From the NCBI RefSeq assembly GCF_000024005.1, contig NC_013132.1, positions 5,946,001 to 6,010,000 of the forward strand: 64,000 nt of DNA, given 5' to 3'. Of the stretch, positions 45,253 to 53,522 are shown piece after piece (the stretch's first letter is position 1; each line of letters opens with the position of its first letter). This stretch comes from Chitinophaga pinensis DSM 2588 (lineage in GTDB: Bacteria; Bacteroidota; Bacteroidia; Chitinophagales; Chitinophagaceae). The position numbers and the translations under genes were made by a program. The notes beneath the pieces were generated by a model. It worked only from the letters and a program-made list of their open reading frames with translations. It was not told the origin of the DNA and did not search any database.

Positions 45253-46449
45253 TTATTGCTGTGCGAGTGGTTTTGCCGGCACAGGTTTGATCAGCAGACT
45301 ATCCTTCAGATTACCCATACCTTCGGCGACTACCTTATCACCTGCCTGTAATCCGCTTTCGACTACATAGCTGTCACTCGTGCCGATGTCCATCACATGT
45401 ACCTCACGACTTTTTACCATACCGTCAGCCGACACGACATACACCATTTTCATACCCTGCATTTCAAAAGTAGCCTGCTGTGGCAGCAGCAATGCGGAGG
45501 AAAGATTCATCGGAATTTCCAGGGTAGCACTGCCACCACTACGGATAATGCCGGCCGGGTTTGGGAACGTTGCCCGGAAACTGATAGCGCCCGTTGATCT
45601 GTCAATCATACCATTCACGGTCTCTACACGACCCTGTTCCGGGTAATGCGTCCCATCAGGAAGCACCAGACTTACCGGAGGCATTTGTTGCAGTTTCTCG
45701 TGGACGGACTGCCCTTTATATTTAGCCGTAAACGCCAGGAACTCTTTTTCATCAAAAGAAAAGTAAGCGTAAATATTGCGGATATTCGATACCATTGTCA
45801 GCGCCTGCGGAGCCGAAGGACTTACCAGACTACCTATCTTATTAGGAATAGCGCCAACGATACCATCTACCGGACTCACAATACGCGTATAACCGATATT
45901 GGTATGGGCATTCGCCAGACCTGCCCTTGCCTGTGAAAGCACGGCCTCTTTCGCTTCCAGATTGTATTGCGCAGCTTCCAGTGCGGTGGCAGTAATGATC
46001 TCTTTCTTTACCAGTGGCGTCAGATTGCTCACCTGTAACTTTGCAGCACTAACCTCCGCTTCTGCACTTTGAATAGCGGCGGTAGCGGTTCTTACCTCCT
46101 GTTCATATTGGGGTGCATCAATCACAAAAAGCAGCTGTCCTTTTTTAACAACAGCCCCTTCATCGACTAATATCTCCCGGATATAACCATCGATCTTAGG
46201 TCTGATCTCGATATTCTGCTGTCCTTCCAGAGAGGCCGGATATTGCACTTTAAGTGTGGTTGGCGCCTGCTGAATGGTATAAATAGGAAATTCCTGCGGA
46301 CCGTTATTCGCATATCCACTTTCGGTTTGCCCGCAGGCACCGAGCAACAGGAGTGAAAGCGCAGCAGGAATAATATACATGCCTGTAAGGCACAAAGCGC
46401 CCCCAGTGCCGGGAGATGCCTGTCTCCCGGCCTTCATATGATTAGTCAT
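45253..46449 (-). CDS. RND efflux periplasmic adaptor (membrane fusion protein)
   Basis: 398 aa. Lipoprotein with lipobox LLGAC (Cys39). The biotinyl-lipoyl half-motifs are IDGYIREILVDEGAVVKKGQ and IVSPVDGIVGAIPNKIG, with an alpha-hairpin between (TATAAIQSAEAEVSAAKLQV). The end ESGLQAGDKVVAEGMGNLKD is typical of AcrA/MexA. First gene of the pump operon; the pump starts 89 nt downstream. No dedicated regulator is adjacent except the Crp-like gene beyond the operon's end. Confidence 0.93.
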   Translation of the reverse strand: MTNHMKAGRQASPGTGGALCLTGMYIIPAALSLLLLGACGQTESGYANNGPQEFPIYTIQQAPTTLKVQYPASLEGQQNIEIRPKIDGYIREILVDEGAVVKKGQLLFVIDAPQYEQEVRTATAAIQSAEAEVSAAKLQVSNLTPLVKKEIITATALEAAQYNLEAKEAVLSQARAGLANAHTNIGYTRIVSPVDGIVGAIPNKIGSLVSPSAPQALTMVSNIRNIYAYFSFDEKEFLAFTAKYKGQSVHEKLQQMPPVSLVLPDGTHYPEQGRVETVNGMIDRSTGAISFRATFPNPAGIIRSGGSATLEIPMNLSSALLLPQQATFEMQGMKMVYVVSADGMVKSREVHVMDIGTSDSYVVESGLQAGDKVVAEGMGNLKDSLLIKPVPAKPLAQQ

Positions 46450-46581
46450 TTCGTAAATGTTTAATAGTTGATCCGATACCCGTCAGACAGGCATGACAAT
46501 CCCCTGCCGCATCCTTATTTTTTGCGGCATTTATAGGTAAACCTGTTTATGAAAGGAAGAAATAGTACTGATGCTAAGCGA

Positions 46582-46968
46582 TCAATACCTGCTGGATAGG
46601 TGGGTGATTCTGGCTTTCTGATAACGCTCGTCAGCGACATCCCAGTTGACAAGTTTCCAGAAACCGGCGATATAATCCGGACGTTTGTTTTCGTAATGCA
46701 ATGTAGGCGGAGACAGCAAGGTCCAGAAAAGACTATGATTATAATGTCCACCGGCATTATTACGGACAGCCACCGGCAGTTCCTTGATAATAGCAAACAG
46801 CTCTTCCACTGACAGTGGCGTATAAGGCGTATCTGCCAGGGCTTTGTTCAGATTATCCACGTACGCCTGATGGTGCCTGGAATGATGTATCGTCATCGTC
46901 CGGGTATCGAAAACGGGTTCCAGCGCATTGTACGCATATGGAAGCAATGGTAGTGAATGAATAGCCAT
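46582..46968 (-). pseudogene. sodA: Fe/Mn superoxide dismutase with internal deletion
   Basis: The 128-aa product starts as a normal Mn/Fe-SOD (SLPLLPYAYNALEPVFDTRT, MTIHHSRHHQAYVDNLN, NNAGGHYNHSLFW). After LLSPP at residue 88 it jumps to LHYENKRPDYIAGFWKLVNW, the C-terminal helix. About 70-80 residues are missing, including the DxWEHAYY segment that supplies two of the four metal ligands. His28 and His78 remain. The deletion is in frame, so a protein could be made, but it cannot hold metal normally. The divergent regulator at 47099 is intact. Confidence 0.8.
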
Positions 46969-47010
46969 TTTTATGATGATTTATACTGCAAAAGTAGACA
47001 AAGAAACTAT

Positions 47011-47034
47011 TAAACCAAATAAACACTTGGTTTA
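47011..47034. promoter_or_regulatory. Operator-like inverted repeat between sod and its regulator
   Basis: TAAACCAA (47011-47018), an 8-nt spacer and TTGGTTTA (47027-47034) form a perfect inverted repeat. A related ACCAAATA occurs at 47075-47082 and a TAnnTTTG-type box (TATATTTG) at 47063-47070. It is the probable binding site for the divergent regulator. Confidence 0.55.
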
Positions 47035-47098
47035 TTATGATTATTGGCGCATTGATTTTTTCTATATTTGCATTTACCAAATATTTACTTTGTTTTTT

Positions 47099-47731
47099 AT
47101 GAAAATGACACTACCGGATAATGAGAGAGCGGTTTGGATCCTGAAGACAAAAGGGCCTTTGCCATTAATCGAACTTGCAAAAGACCTGAATATTACAACG
47201 GAAGGCGCTCGTTTTCAGTTAATTAAGCTGGCAAATGAGGGGTTGGTAGAAACAAGGTCCGAGTCCAAGGGGAAAGGCCGGCCACAACAGGTATGGTCCC
47301 TTACCTCACAAGGACACGCCCGTTTCCCGGATGCTCATGCTGACCTGACTGTAAAGCTCATCCTGAAAATGAGGGATACGTTGGGAGAAGACGCCTTGCA
47401 GGATGTCATTGAAGCCAATGGCCGGGATGGAAAGGAGAAATACCTGAAAGAACTGGCAAATGTGTCAGACCTGGAAGGAAGGATCGGCGGACTGGCCCGC
47501 ATCAGGGACAATGAGGGATATATGGCCACCTGTATAAAAGATGAGGAAGGATATCTGCTGATAGAAAATCACTGTCCGATCTGTGCTGCCGCTACAGCAT
47601 GTATGGGTTTCTGCAAATCGGAACTGGACACATTCAGGGCGGTATTAGGGGATAAAGTATCTGTCGAAAGAGTGGATCATATCCTCGCCGGAGCGAGACG
47701 TTGTGCTTATAGGATAAAAGACCGTGCCTGA
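47099..47731 (+). CDS. SufR-like winged-helix regulator with cysteine cluster
   Basis: 210 aa from the ATG at 47099 (MKMTLPDNER). The N-terminal winged helix (LPLIELAKDLNITTEGARFQ, GRPQQVWSLTSQG) is of the DeoR/ArsR-like type. The C-terminal domain carries Cys159, Cys162, Cys168, Cys172 and Cys202 (NHCPICAAATACMGFC), a likely iron-sulfur or metal site as in SufR. It is divergent from the superoxide dismutase gene, which fits redox-dependent control of that gene. An upstream in-frame ATG at 46973 is ignored because it spans the operator. Confidence 0.8.
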   Translation: MKMTLPDNERAVWILKTKGPLPLIELAKDLNITTEGARFQLIKLANEGLVETRSESKGKGRPQQVWSLTSQGHARFPDAHADLTVKLILKMRDTLGEDALQDVIEANGRDGKEKYLKELANVSDLEGRIGGLARIRDNEGYMATCIKDEEGYLLIENHCPICAAATACMGFCKSELDTFRAVLGDKVSVERVDHILAGARRCAYRIKDRA

Positions 47732-47824
47732 TAAATACCAGGCAAGACAACATCTTTGTCAATCAGACACATAATTACCTGATTTATACTATACAAAATG
47801 ATAGCAGAGAAAAACACCTGCCTA

Positions 47825-48325
47825 TCAGCAATCAAGACCATGTTCCTCTGCCAGATCCCAGTATTTTTCCAGATATTCCGGCATTCTACGGATGTCTGCT
47901 AATCCAACAGTATCAAATTCATCTTTGCCCCGTTCGGCTGTTACACCGAGAAACCGCAGGGCCTGATTAATTTTCTCCATTTCAGGATCAACATTTTCAC
48001 TACCAATAAAGGCATTGGCATACTGGGAGCCGATACCACCAAAATAATCTGTTGAAATAATGGCATAATGAGGCGCTTCGGAAACGGATACACGGCCCAT
48101 GATCTCCGCAAGTACTATTTCACAGGGGAATGGAAGAGAAGGCCGTCGGGAAAGGGGCAGCTCCCCTGCTCTTCCTAAATAGAATTGCCAGTAGGCACTA
48201 TAAGTGCAATCAATATGAAACAATGTCAGATCTGTATGCAGTGCCACAGGCCGGAGATCAAAGTAAGTCAGTTCCTCCGGCATATATGCACCTTTCAGAA
48301 TAATAGCGGTTATCATGTGTCCCAT
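47825..48325 (-). CDS. Hypothetical protein, 166 aa
   Basis: Acidic soluble protein with EELTYFDLRPVALHTDLTLF near the start and LRFLGVTAERGKDEFDTVGL later. Mixed alpha/beta composition. No family is recognised and no neighbour is co-oriented. Several ATG codons lie near the N-terminus, so the start is uncertain by up to 14 residues. Confidence 0.5.
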   Translation of the reverse strand: MGHMITAIILKGAYMPEELTYFDLRPVALHTDLTLFHIDCTYSAYWQFYLGRAGELPLSRRPSLPFPCEIVLAEIMGRVSVSEAPHYAIISTDYFGGIGSQYANAFIGSENVDPEMEKINQALRFLGVTAERGKDEFDTVGLADIRRMPEYLEKYWDLAEEHGLDC

Positions 48326-48419
48326 AGTCCTTCCTGCTTTATATGTTCCAAATATATTATCATTCAGCTATTTCCCGAAAGAACAGTACGAAATGTTACA
48401 ACTTCCGTAATTTTACACC

Positions 48420-48878
48420 ATGGGATTATTCGATTTCTTCTTCAAAAAACCTGTTGTTATCAATGATGAGCTTTTCGGACAGCTACGCTTCGTAGATACC
48501 AGGGATAAGGCCATGAATTTCTTCGAAGGATATACATTCTTCAAACCTTCCAACGGCAACATTGAGATACATGTAGAGGGTAATCTGCCAGGTCCGGACG
48601 AGGAACAAAAGCAATTTTACCTTGACCTTCAGGAAGACTATGACAAGTATATCCCACAGATCCAGACAGCAATCGAAACAGAATTCCGTCACTGGGAGAA
48701 AGATTTCACGATAAAACACTTCCGACAGGAATTTACGCCTGTCTTCCTGGAAATTCCCCGCTTCAATCAGGAACGCTCTATCTGGTCCATCTCTTTTGAT
48801 ACTACAAATGGTAAGGGACACGAGATCGTGGTATACTTCCATGACGGCAAAATTGATGAAGTTGTCATTGACGGATGA
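48420..48878 (+). CDS. Hypothetical protein, 152 aa
   Basis: Starts MGLFDFFFKKPVVINDELFG and contains aromatic-rich strands, then a helix (KQFYLDLQEDYDKYIPQIQT), then WSISFDTTNGKGHEIVVYFH DGKIDEVVIDG. The pattern resembles small cytoplasmic Bacteroidota proteins of the DUF2004/DUF6985 kind, which I cannot confirm. A small inverted repeat at 48900-48914 (ACCTGCC-T-GGCAGGT) follows. Confidence 0.55.
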   Translation: MGLFDFFFKKPVVINDELFGQLRFVDTRDKAMNFFEGYTFFKPSNGNIEIHVEGNLPGPDEEQKQFYLDLQEDYDKYIPQIQTAIETEFRHWEKDFTIKHFRQEFTPVFLEIPRFNQERSIWSISFDTTNGKGHEIVVYFHDGKIDEVVIDG

Positions 48879-48945
48879 TGCGCTCCCCTCACTTATGACA
48901 CCTGCCTGGCAGGTAATTGTCCTGCTGCCATATAGATTTATAGTC

Positions 48946-48970
48946 CAAAATAGCACAAATGACTATTTTG
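48946..48970. promoter_or_regulatory. Inverted repeat upstream of the MFS/GntR operon
   Basis: CAAAATAG (48946-48953), a 9-nt spacer and CTATTTTG (48963-48970). Closer to the gene, AAATG-T-CATTT forms a second palindrome overlapping a TACTTTTG -7-like box at 49035-49042. Candidate operators for the GntR regulator at 50402-51418. Confidence 0.45.
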
Positions 48971-49047
48971 TAGCAATAAAAACATCCATTTGTACCAAAA
49001 TTACTTAAATGGCAATTCAAATGAAATGTCATTTATACTTTTGCCGT

Positions 49048-50421
49048 ATGAAGTTGTTGAATAAGAAATTGATACTGGTCATCGCCTCCATGGGCATTTT
49101 TGTAGAAGCACTGGATATCGCAATCATTAATCTGGCGCTGCCAAAGATCGAAAAGGACCTGGGATTAACAAATGATTCAAGCTATAAACTTCAGAGTGTA
49201 TATGTGCTGATTTATGGATGTTTTCTGATCCTTGGTGGTAAATTGTCGGACTTCATGGGCCGGAAAACTGTCTTTATCTGGGGCGCGATCATCTTCCTGC
49301 TGACCTCCTTAGGAGCCGGCTTATCACAGACCTACCACGCCCTCTTACTCTTCAGGACATTACAGGGACTAGGCGCCGCATTGATCATGCCCTCCGCATT
49401 CTCTATCGTCAATTATTATTTTACAGCGTCCCGGGAGCGCAGCAGGGCCATCGGTATCTTTGGCTCTTTTGCGGCCACAGGTTCCGCCGCGGGCCTGTCT
49501 GTCGGAGGTATTATTGCCAGTTACCTCGGCTGGTCATGGGTCTTCCTGATCAATGTACCCATCCTGCTGATAGTAATCGTAATTGCCTACCTGTACCTGG
49601 AAAATGATGAAAAGTCCCATAGCAAACTGCCCGATATTCCTGCCGCCATCGCATTGGTCGCAGCAATGCTTTCATTGACCTGGGCCACGGAACTATTATC
49701 AAAACCAGCAGAAAACAGGCTGAAAATCGCCGGTTTCCTGTTATTACTGGTCGTTACCAGCTTATATCTCTATAAACGGCTTAAAACGCAGCCAATACCG
49801 CTTTTAGACCTAAAGGTATTGGCCTTGCCTTCACTGAGAAAAGGCAATACGCTTTTCATTCTCCTGGGCGCTCTTTTCACCGGCTACCTGTTCCTTATGA
49901 GCTTCCTCATACAGCAAAACTTTCACTTCTCTGCCGCTGAATCAGGCTTTATCATGATGCCCTTCAACGTTTTATCTATACTCATCGGCCGCTTCGGCTT
50001 ACCCGTACTATCCCGCAGAATACCTGCAAAAACGATTGCCCTACTCGGCGCCTCTTCTATGCTGGCAGGTACACTCTCCCTGGTAGCGGCGGTATATTAT
50101 CAGAGCCTCTTCTTCCTGCTGGCCGGCGGTTCCCTGATTGCCGGCATAGGCATGACACTCTGCTTCACCGGCTATTCTGTCATTGCCATGGAGAAAGTAC
50201 CGACTGAGCAGCTGGGCGTAAGTGGCAGTCTGACCACCACCGCTTATTTTGTCGGAGGTGGTATCGGACTACCCGTCGTTTCCATGTTCATGAGTAACAC
50301 GGCGGGTGAATGGAATGGCAGACCAATATTAGTACTGTGCGCAATTGCACTAGGCAGTATTACATTGCTATCATTTCCCAATTCTTTGCTATTTTCCCGG
50401 AATGAAAGACTTGCAGATTGA
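49048..50421 (+). CDS. MFS transporter, DHA2-like drug exporter
   Basis: 457 aa from the ATG at 49048 (MKLLNKKLILVIASMGIF). An upstream ATG at 49009 overlaps a promoter-like region. Membrane helices fill the length. Motif A-like GGKLSDFMGRKTVFIWG follows helix 2, and motif C-like GSFAATGSAAGLSVGGIIAS is the antiporter signature. It probably expels a drug or metabolite by proton antiport. The following GntR gene overlaps its end by 20 nt, so the two are one operon. Confidence 0.88.
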   Translation: MKLLNKKLILVIASMGIFVEALDIAIINLALPKIEKDLGLTNDSSYKLQSVYVLIYGCFLILGGKLSDFMGRKTVFIWGAIIFLLTSLGAGLSQTYHALLLFRTLQGLGAALIMPSAFSIVNYYFTASRERSRAIGIFGSFAATGSAAGLSVGGIIASYLGWSWVFLINVPILLIVIVIAYLYLENDEKSHSKLPDIPAAIALVAAMLSLTWATELLSKPAENRLKIAGFLLLLVVTSLYLYKRLKTQPIPLLDLKVLALPSLRKGNTLFILLGALFTGYLFLMSFLIQQNFHFSAAESGFIMMPFNVLSILIGRFGLPVLSRRIPAKTIALLGASSMLAGTLSLVAAVYYQSLFFLLAGGSLIAGIGMTLCFTGYSVIAMEKVPTEQLGVSGSLTTTAYFVGGGIGLPVVSMFMSNTAGEWNGRPILVLCAIALGSITLLSFPNSLLFSRNERLAD

Positions 50422-51418
50422 TACAAATAGCAAAATTCCCGTTTACATCCAGATCGCGGAGTCCATTATGGCAGCCGTACGTGATGGTCTGTTGACCCGC
50501 GATCAGCAAATACCCTCTATCAATGAACTGAGTGAACAATATCTGCTTTCCAGAGGTACCGTAGAAAAAGCGTATAAAGAACTGAGAGACAAGAAAGTTA
50601 TTATCTCCGTAAAGGGAAAAGGTTATTTCATCAACCGGACCGATATCGCCATTCCGCTAAGAGTCTTATTACTATTCAACAAAATAAGTAACTATAAAAA
50701 ACAGGTCTATAACGCCTTTGTAAAGACATTGGGAGACAATGTATTTGTAGACCTGCATATCCACCATCATAGTGTCGCACTCTTCGAGAACCTGATCAGC
50801 AATCACCTGGGAGACTATGACTACTATGTCATCATGCCTCATTTTTACGAACAACCGGAAAAAGTACTGGACATCCTGAAAAAGATACCACCTGGTCAAC
50901 TGATCCTGCTGGACAAAGATGCACAGGAACTTAAAGGACAATATGGTATTGTGTACCAGAACTTTGAAAAAGATATTTACGAAGCTTTACATGAGGCCCT
51001 GCCGGCTTTGAAAAAGTATAACAGCCTTGTCTTTGTAAATCCCGGATTCACACCCTACCCTCCTGAGATTGAGAAAGGGTTCCGGTATTTCTGTCGTATG
51101 CAGGATTTTAATTTCTCCGTCATAGAAGGTATCGAAATGCATACGCCGGTTACACAGGGACAGGCATATATTATCATCGAAGAAACAGACCTGGTGAACC
51201 TTGTCAAGATCTGCCGGAATAATCAACTGAAGATCGGAGAAGACGTAGGGATCGTTTCTTATAACGAGACTTTACTGAAAGAGATATTACTGGATGGGAT
51301 CACGGTTATTTCTACAGATCACGAAGAGATGGGTGCCGCAGCAGCAATGATGATTAAAGATAAACAACTCGGACGTGTCAAGAATCCGTTCCGGCTGATC
51401 CTGCGGAACTCTTTATAA
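50402..51418 (+). CDS. GntR-family regulator with periplasmic-binding-like effector domain
   Basis: 338 aa. The GntR winged helix lies at about 8-75 (IPVYIQIAESIMAAVRDGLL, INELSEQYLLSRGTVEKAYK). The rest resembles the LacI/ribose-binding fold (VLLLFNKISNYKKQVYNAFV, GEDVGIVSYNETLLKEILLD, AAAMMIKDKQLGR). Such proteins bind a sugar or small ligand. It overlaps the MFS gene, so it likely senses the transported substrate and controls the operon. Confidence 0.85.
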   Translation: MKDLQIDTNSKIPVYIQIAESIMAAVRDGLLTRDQQIPSINELSEQYLLSRGTVEKAYKELRDKKVIISVKGKGYFINRTDIAIPLRVLLLFNKISNYKKQVYNAFVKTLGDNVFVDLHIHHHSVALFENLISNHLGDYDYYVIMPHFYEQPEKVLDILKKIPPGQLILLDKDAQELKGQYGIVYQNFEKDIYEALHEALPALKKYNSLVFVNPGFTPYPPEIEKGFRYFCRMQDFNFSVIEGIEMHTPVTQGQAYIIIEETDLVNLVKICRNNQLKIGEDVGIVSYNETLLKEILLDGITVISTDHEEMGAAAAMMIKDKQLGRVKNPFRLILRNSL

Positions 51419-51534
51419 CAGCGTTCCACTTAGTAGGTCAACAGGGTAAACGCCGGATATCCGCCAATGATAACTTCGGTGTTTTTCATCATGCAAAGAA
51501 TAACCATTCATTGGCATAAAAGGTTTAAAGCGCA

Positions 51535-51969
51535 CTACTCCCTCACCTGTAAATGAATATCCGGCTGATGTACCTCCAGCACATTGGCAGGAGATTTAAG
51601 CTCCTTAAAATCAAACTGCCGGTACAACCCATGCGCATCACTCGTATTTAACATCTTCCTCCTTAACCGCTTCGACCAGGGCAAATCCATGATATGCCCT
51701 ACTATTTCTTTCGATATCCCCTGTCCACGATATGCCGGTAATACAAATATATCCGCAAACCAGCCGAAGGTGTAATAATCCGTTATCACACGCCCGAAGC
51801 CTACCTGCTGATCTCCTATAAAAGCACCGACACAAAAGGAATGCGCCAGTGACTGTGCTACAAACGTATAAGAGATCCCTTTTGCCCAATAAGAATCTTC
51901 TGATAAAAAACGGTGTATCATCTCCACATCCATATGCTCCCTGCCGGTTTTGATAATGATCGCTGACAT
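51535..51969 (-). CDS. GNAT-family N-acetyltransferase
   Basis: 144 aa. The acetyl-CoA-binding motif A is visible as FVLPAYRGQGISKEIVGHIM, preceded by VGFGRVITDYYTFGWFADI. The C-terminal ALxxSDAHGLYRQFDFKEL-like segment is typical (TSDAHGLYRQFDFKELKSP). The substrate is unknown. It is divergent from the MocR-type gene with a 92-bp gap, so one may control the other. Confidence 0.88.
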   Translation of the reverse strand: MSAIIIKTGREHMDVEMIHRFLSEDSYWAKGISYTFVAQSLAHSFCVGAFIGDQQVGFGRVITDYYTFGWFADIFVLPAYRGQGISKEIVGHIMDLPWSKRLRRKMLNTSDAHGLYRQFDFKELKSPANVLEVHQPDIHLQVRE

Positions 51970-52061
51970 AATAATGGTTTGTTTCTACAAAAGTATAGGG
52001 GGTAATTAAATGAATACAGTCTCAGTTTGAACTATCTTTATGGACACAGTTAGTACGCTAC

Positions 52062-53486
52062 ATGAAAAATGATTTCTTATACATAGAGATATCCAATCAG
52101 CTCGGTGAACTCATAAAGAAACAGATCCTGCAACCGGGAGATCGCCTGCCCTCCGTCAGAAATCTCTGCCAGGAATACGGTATCAGTATGAATACCGCCA
52201 AAAGGATCTTTCTCGAACTGGAAGCGCAATCACTGATTGAGTCTATTCCACAATCTGGATACTATGTATGCCGGCAACCGGTTCGCAGACTTCCCCTACC
52301 CGATATCAGCAATCCTTCGGGAAAAATCAGCAATAAAGAACCGGAAGAACTGATCAGCAGGGTCTATGCCAATATCGGCAACACCGCATTGACACGTTTC
52401 TCTGTAGGTGTACCTGCCAATGAGCTATTACCATTAGCAAAACTCAATAAAGAACTAATCAACGCAACAAGAAACCTGGCCGACGGTGGTACCGCCTATG
52501 AGACACTACAGGGCAATGAGAAACTGAGAAGAGCCGTTGCCGCCCGTTCTATCTATTGGGGCGGTAACCTGCAGGAAGTCGACCTTGTTACTACCGCCGG
52601 CGGCATGAATGCCCTTTCCTTTTGTATGATGGCACTGGCAAAAGCCGGAGATACCATTGCGATAGAAAGTCCCTGTTATCCCGGCACCCTCCAACTCGCT
52701 AAAAGCCTTGGATTAAAAGTCCTGGAATTACCGACGCATCCCATCACCGGTATCGAAATAGCAGCATTAAAAAAAGTCGTTACCAAAATTAATCTCTGTC
52801 TACTGGTCCCTAATTTCAATACACCTCTCGGCAGCTACATGCCGGAAGAAAACAAGCAAGCAATCGTCCATCTCCTTGCTGAGCATAAGGTACCACTCAT
52901 AGAAGACGATATCTATGGCGACCTTTATTTCAGCGGACACCGCCCCTCCTGTTGTAAGGCATTTGACACCGAAGGAATGGTGCTCTGGTGCAGCTCTGTT
53001 TCTAAAACACTCGCACCGGGCTATCGTGTAGGTTGGGTGGCTCCCGGAAAATTCAAAGACAAAATATTAAAGCTGAAGCTGGTGCACGCCATCTCTGCTC
53101 CTGCCATCACACAGGAAGCAGTCGCTAATTTTCTCACAAGCGGACATTATGAAAATCATCTCCGGCAATTCAGAAGGATATTACACAGCAATTATCAGCA
53201 TTATACAGAAAGCATTGCCGCATATTTCCCGGAGGGTACAAAGACCAGCAGACCGCAAGGAGGCCTCTCCATCTGGGTGGAGTTTGATAAAGGGATTAAC
53301 ACGACGGAACTGTTCGAACTGGCTATGAAACAGAAAATAAGTATTGCCCCAGGGAGGATGTTTTCTTTACAGGATCAGTTTGAAAACTGTATGCGACTGT
53401 CTATCGGACTAAGCTGGTCCGAAGACCTCAAACGGAAACTAAAACTCCTTGGGAACCTCGCAAAACAAATCAAAGCTTCCCGATAA
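52062..53486 (+). CDS. MocR-type regulator (GntR HTH fused to aminotransferase fold)
   Basis: 474 aa. Residues 1-70 form a GntR winged helix (PGDRLPSVRNLCQEYGIS, SIPQSGYYVCRQ). From about 100 onward is a fold-type-I aminotransferase domain. The PLP lysine is Lys315 in SSVSKTLAPGYRVGW, and EDDIYGDLYF supplies the cofactor aspartate. MocR proteins use PLP and an amino compound as effector, often controlling an adjacent divergent gene. The GNAT gene is the candidate target. Confidence 0.92.
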   Translation: MKNDFLYIEISNQLGELIKKQILQPGDRLPSVRNLCQEYGISMNTAKRIFLELEAQSLIESIPQSGYYVCRQPVRRLPLPDISNPSGKISNKEPEELISRVYANIGNTALTRFSVGVPANELLPLAKLNKELINATRNLADGGTAYETLQGNEKLRRAVAARSIYWGGNLQEVDLVTTAGGMNALSFCMMALAKAGDTIAIESPCYPGTLQLAKSLGLKVLELPTHPITGIEIAALKKVVTKINLCLLVPNFNTPLGSYMPEENKQAIVHLLAEHKVPLIEDDIYGDLYFSGHRPSCCKAFDTEGMVLWCSSVSKTLAPGYRVGWVAPGKFKDKILKLKLVHAISAPAITQEAVANFLTSGHYENHLRQFRRILHSNYQHYTESIAAYFPEGTKTSRPQGGLSIWVEFDKGINTTELFELAMKQKISIAPGRMFSLQDQFENCMRLSIGLSWSEDLKRKLKLLGNLAKQIKASR

Positions 53487-53498
53487 CGGGAAACTTTG
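53471..53498. terminator. Hairpin at the end of the MocR gene
   Basis: CAAAG (53471-53475) with CTTTG (53494-53498) and TTCCCG (53477-53482) with CGGGAA (53487-53492) form a stem with one mismatch and an ATAA loop. It overlaps the MocR stop codon and separates it from the convergent glycosidase gene. Confidence 0.5.
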
Positions 53499-53522
53499 AT
53501 GCTATGAAAGGAAAAAGACCAG

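Noticed and set aside
46515-46796. Alternative frame suggesting that sod was merely frameshifted
   Set aside because: The missing SOD segment is not found in any frame; both preserved ends are in one frame, so it is a deletion.
49035-49042. TACTTTTG box as a firm promoter for the MFS gene
   Set aside because: No -33 box at proper spacing, and it would make the transcript nearly leaderless; kept only as a weak hint.
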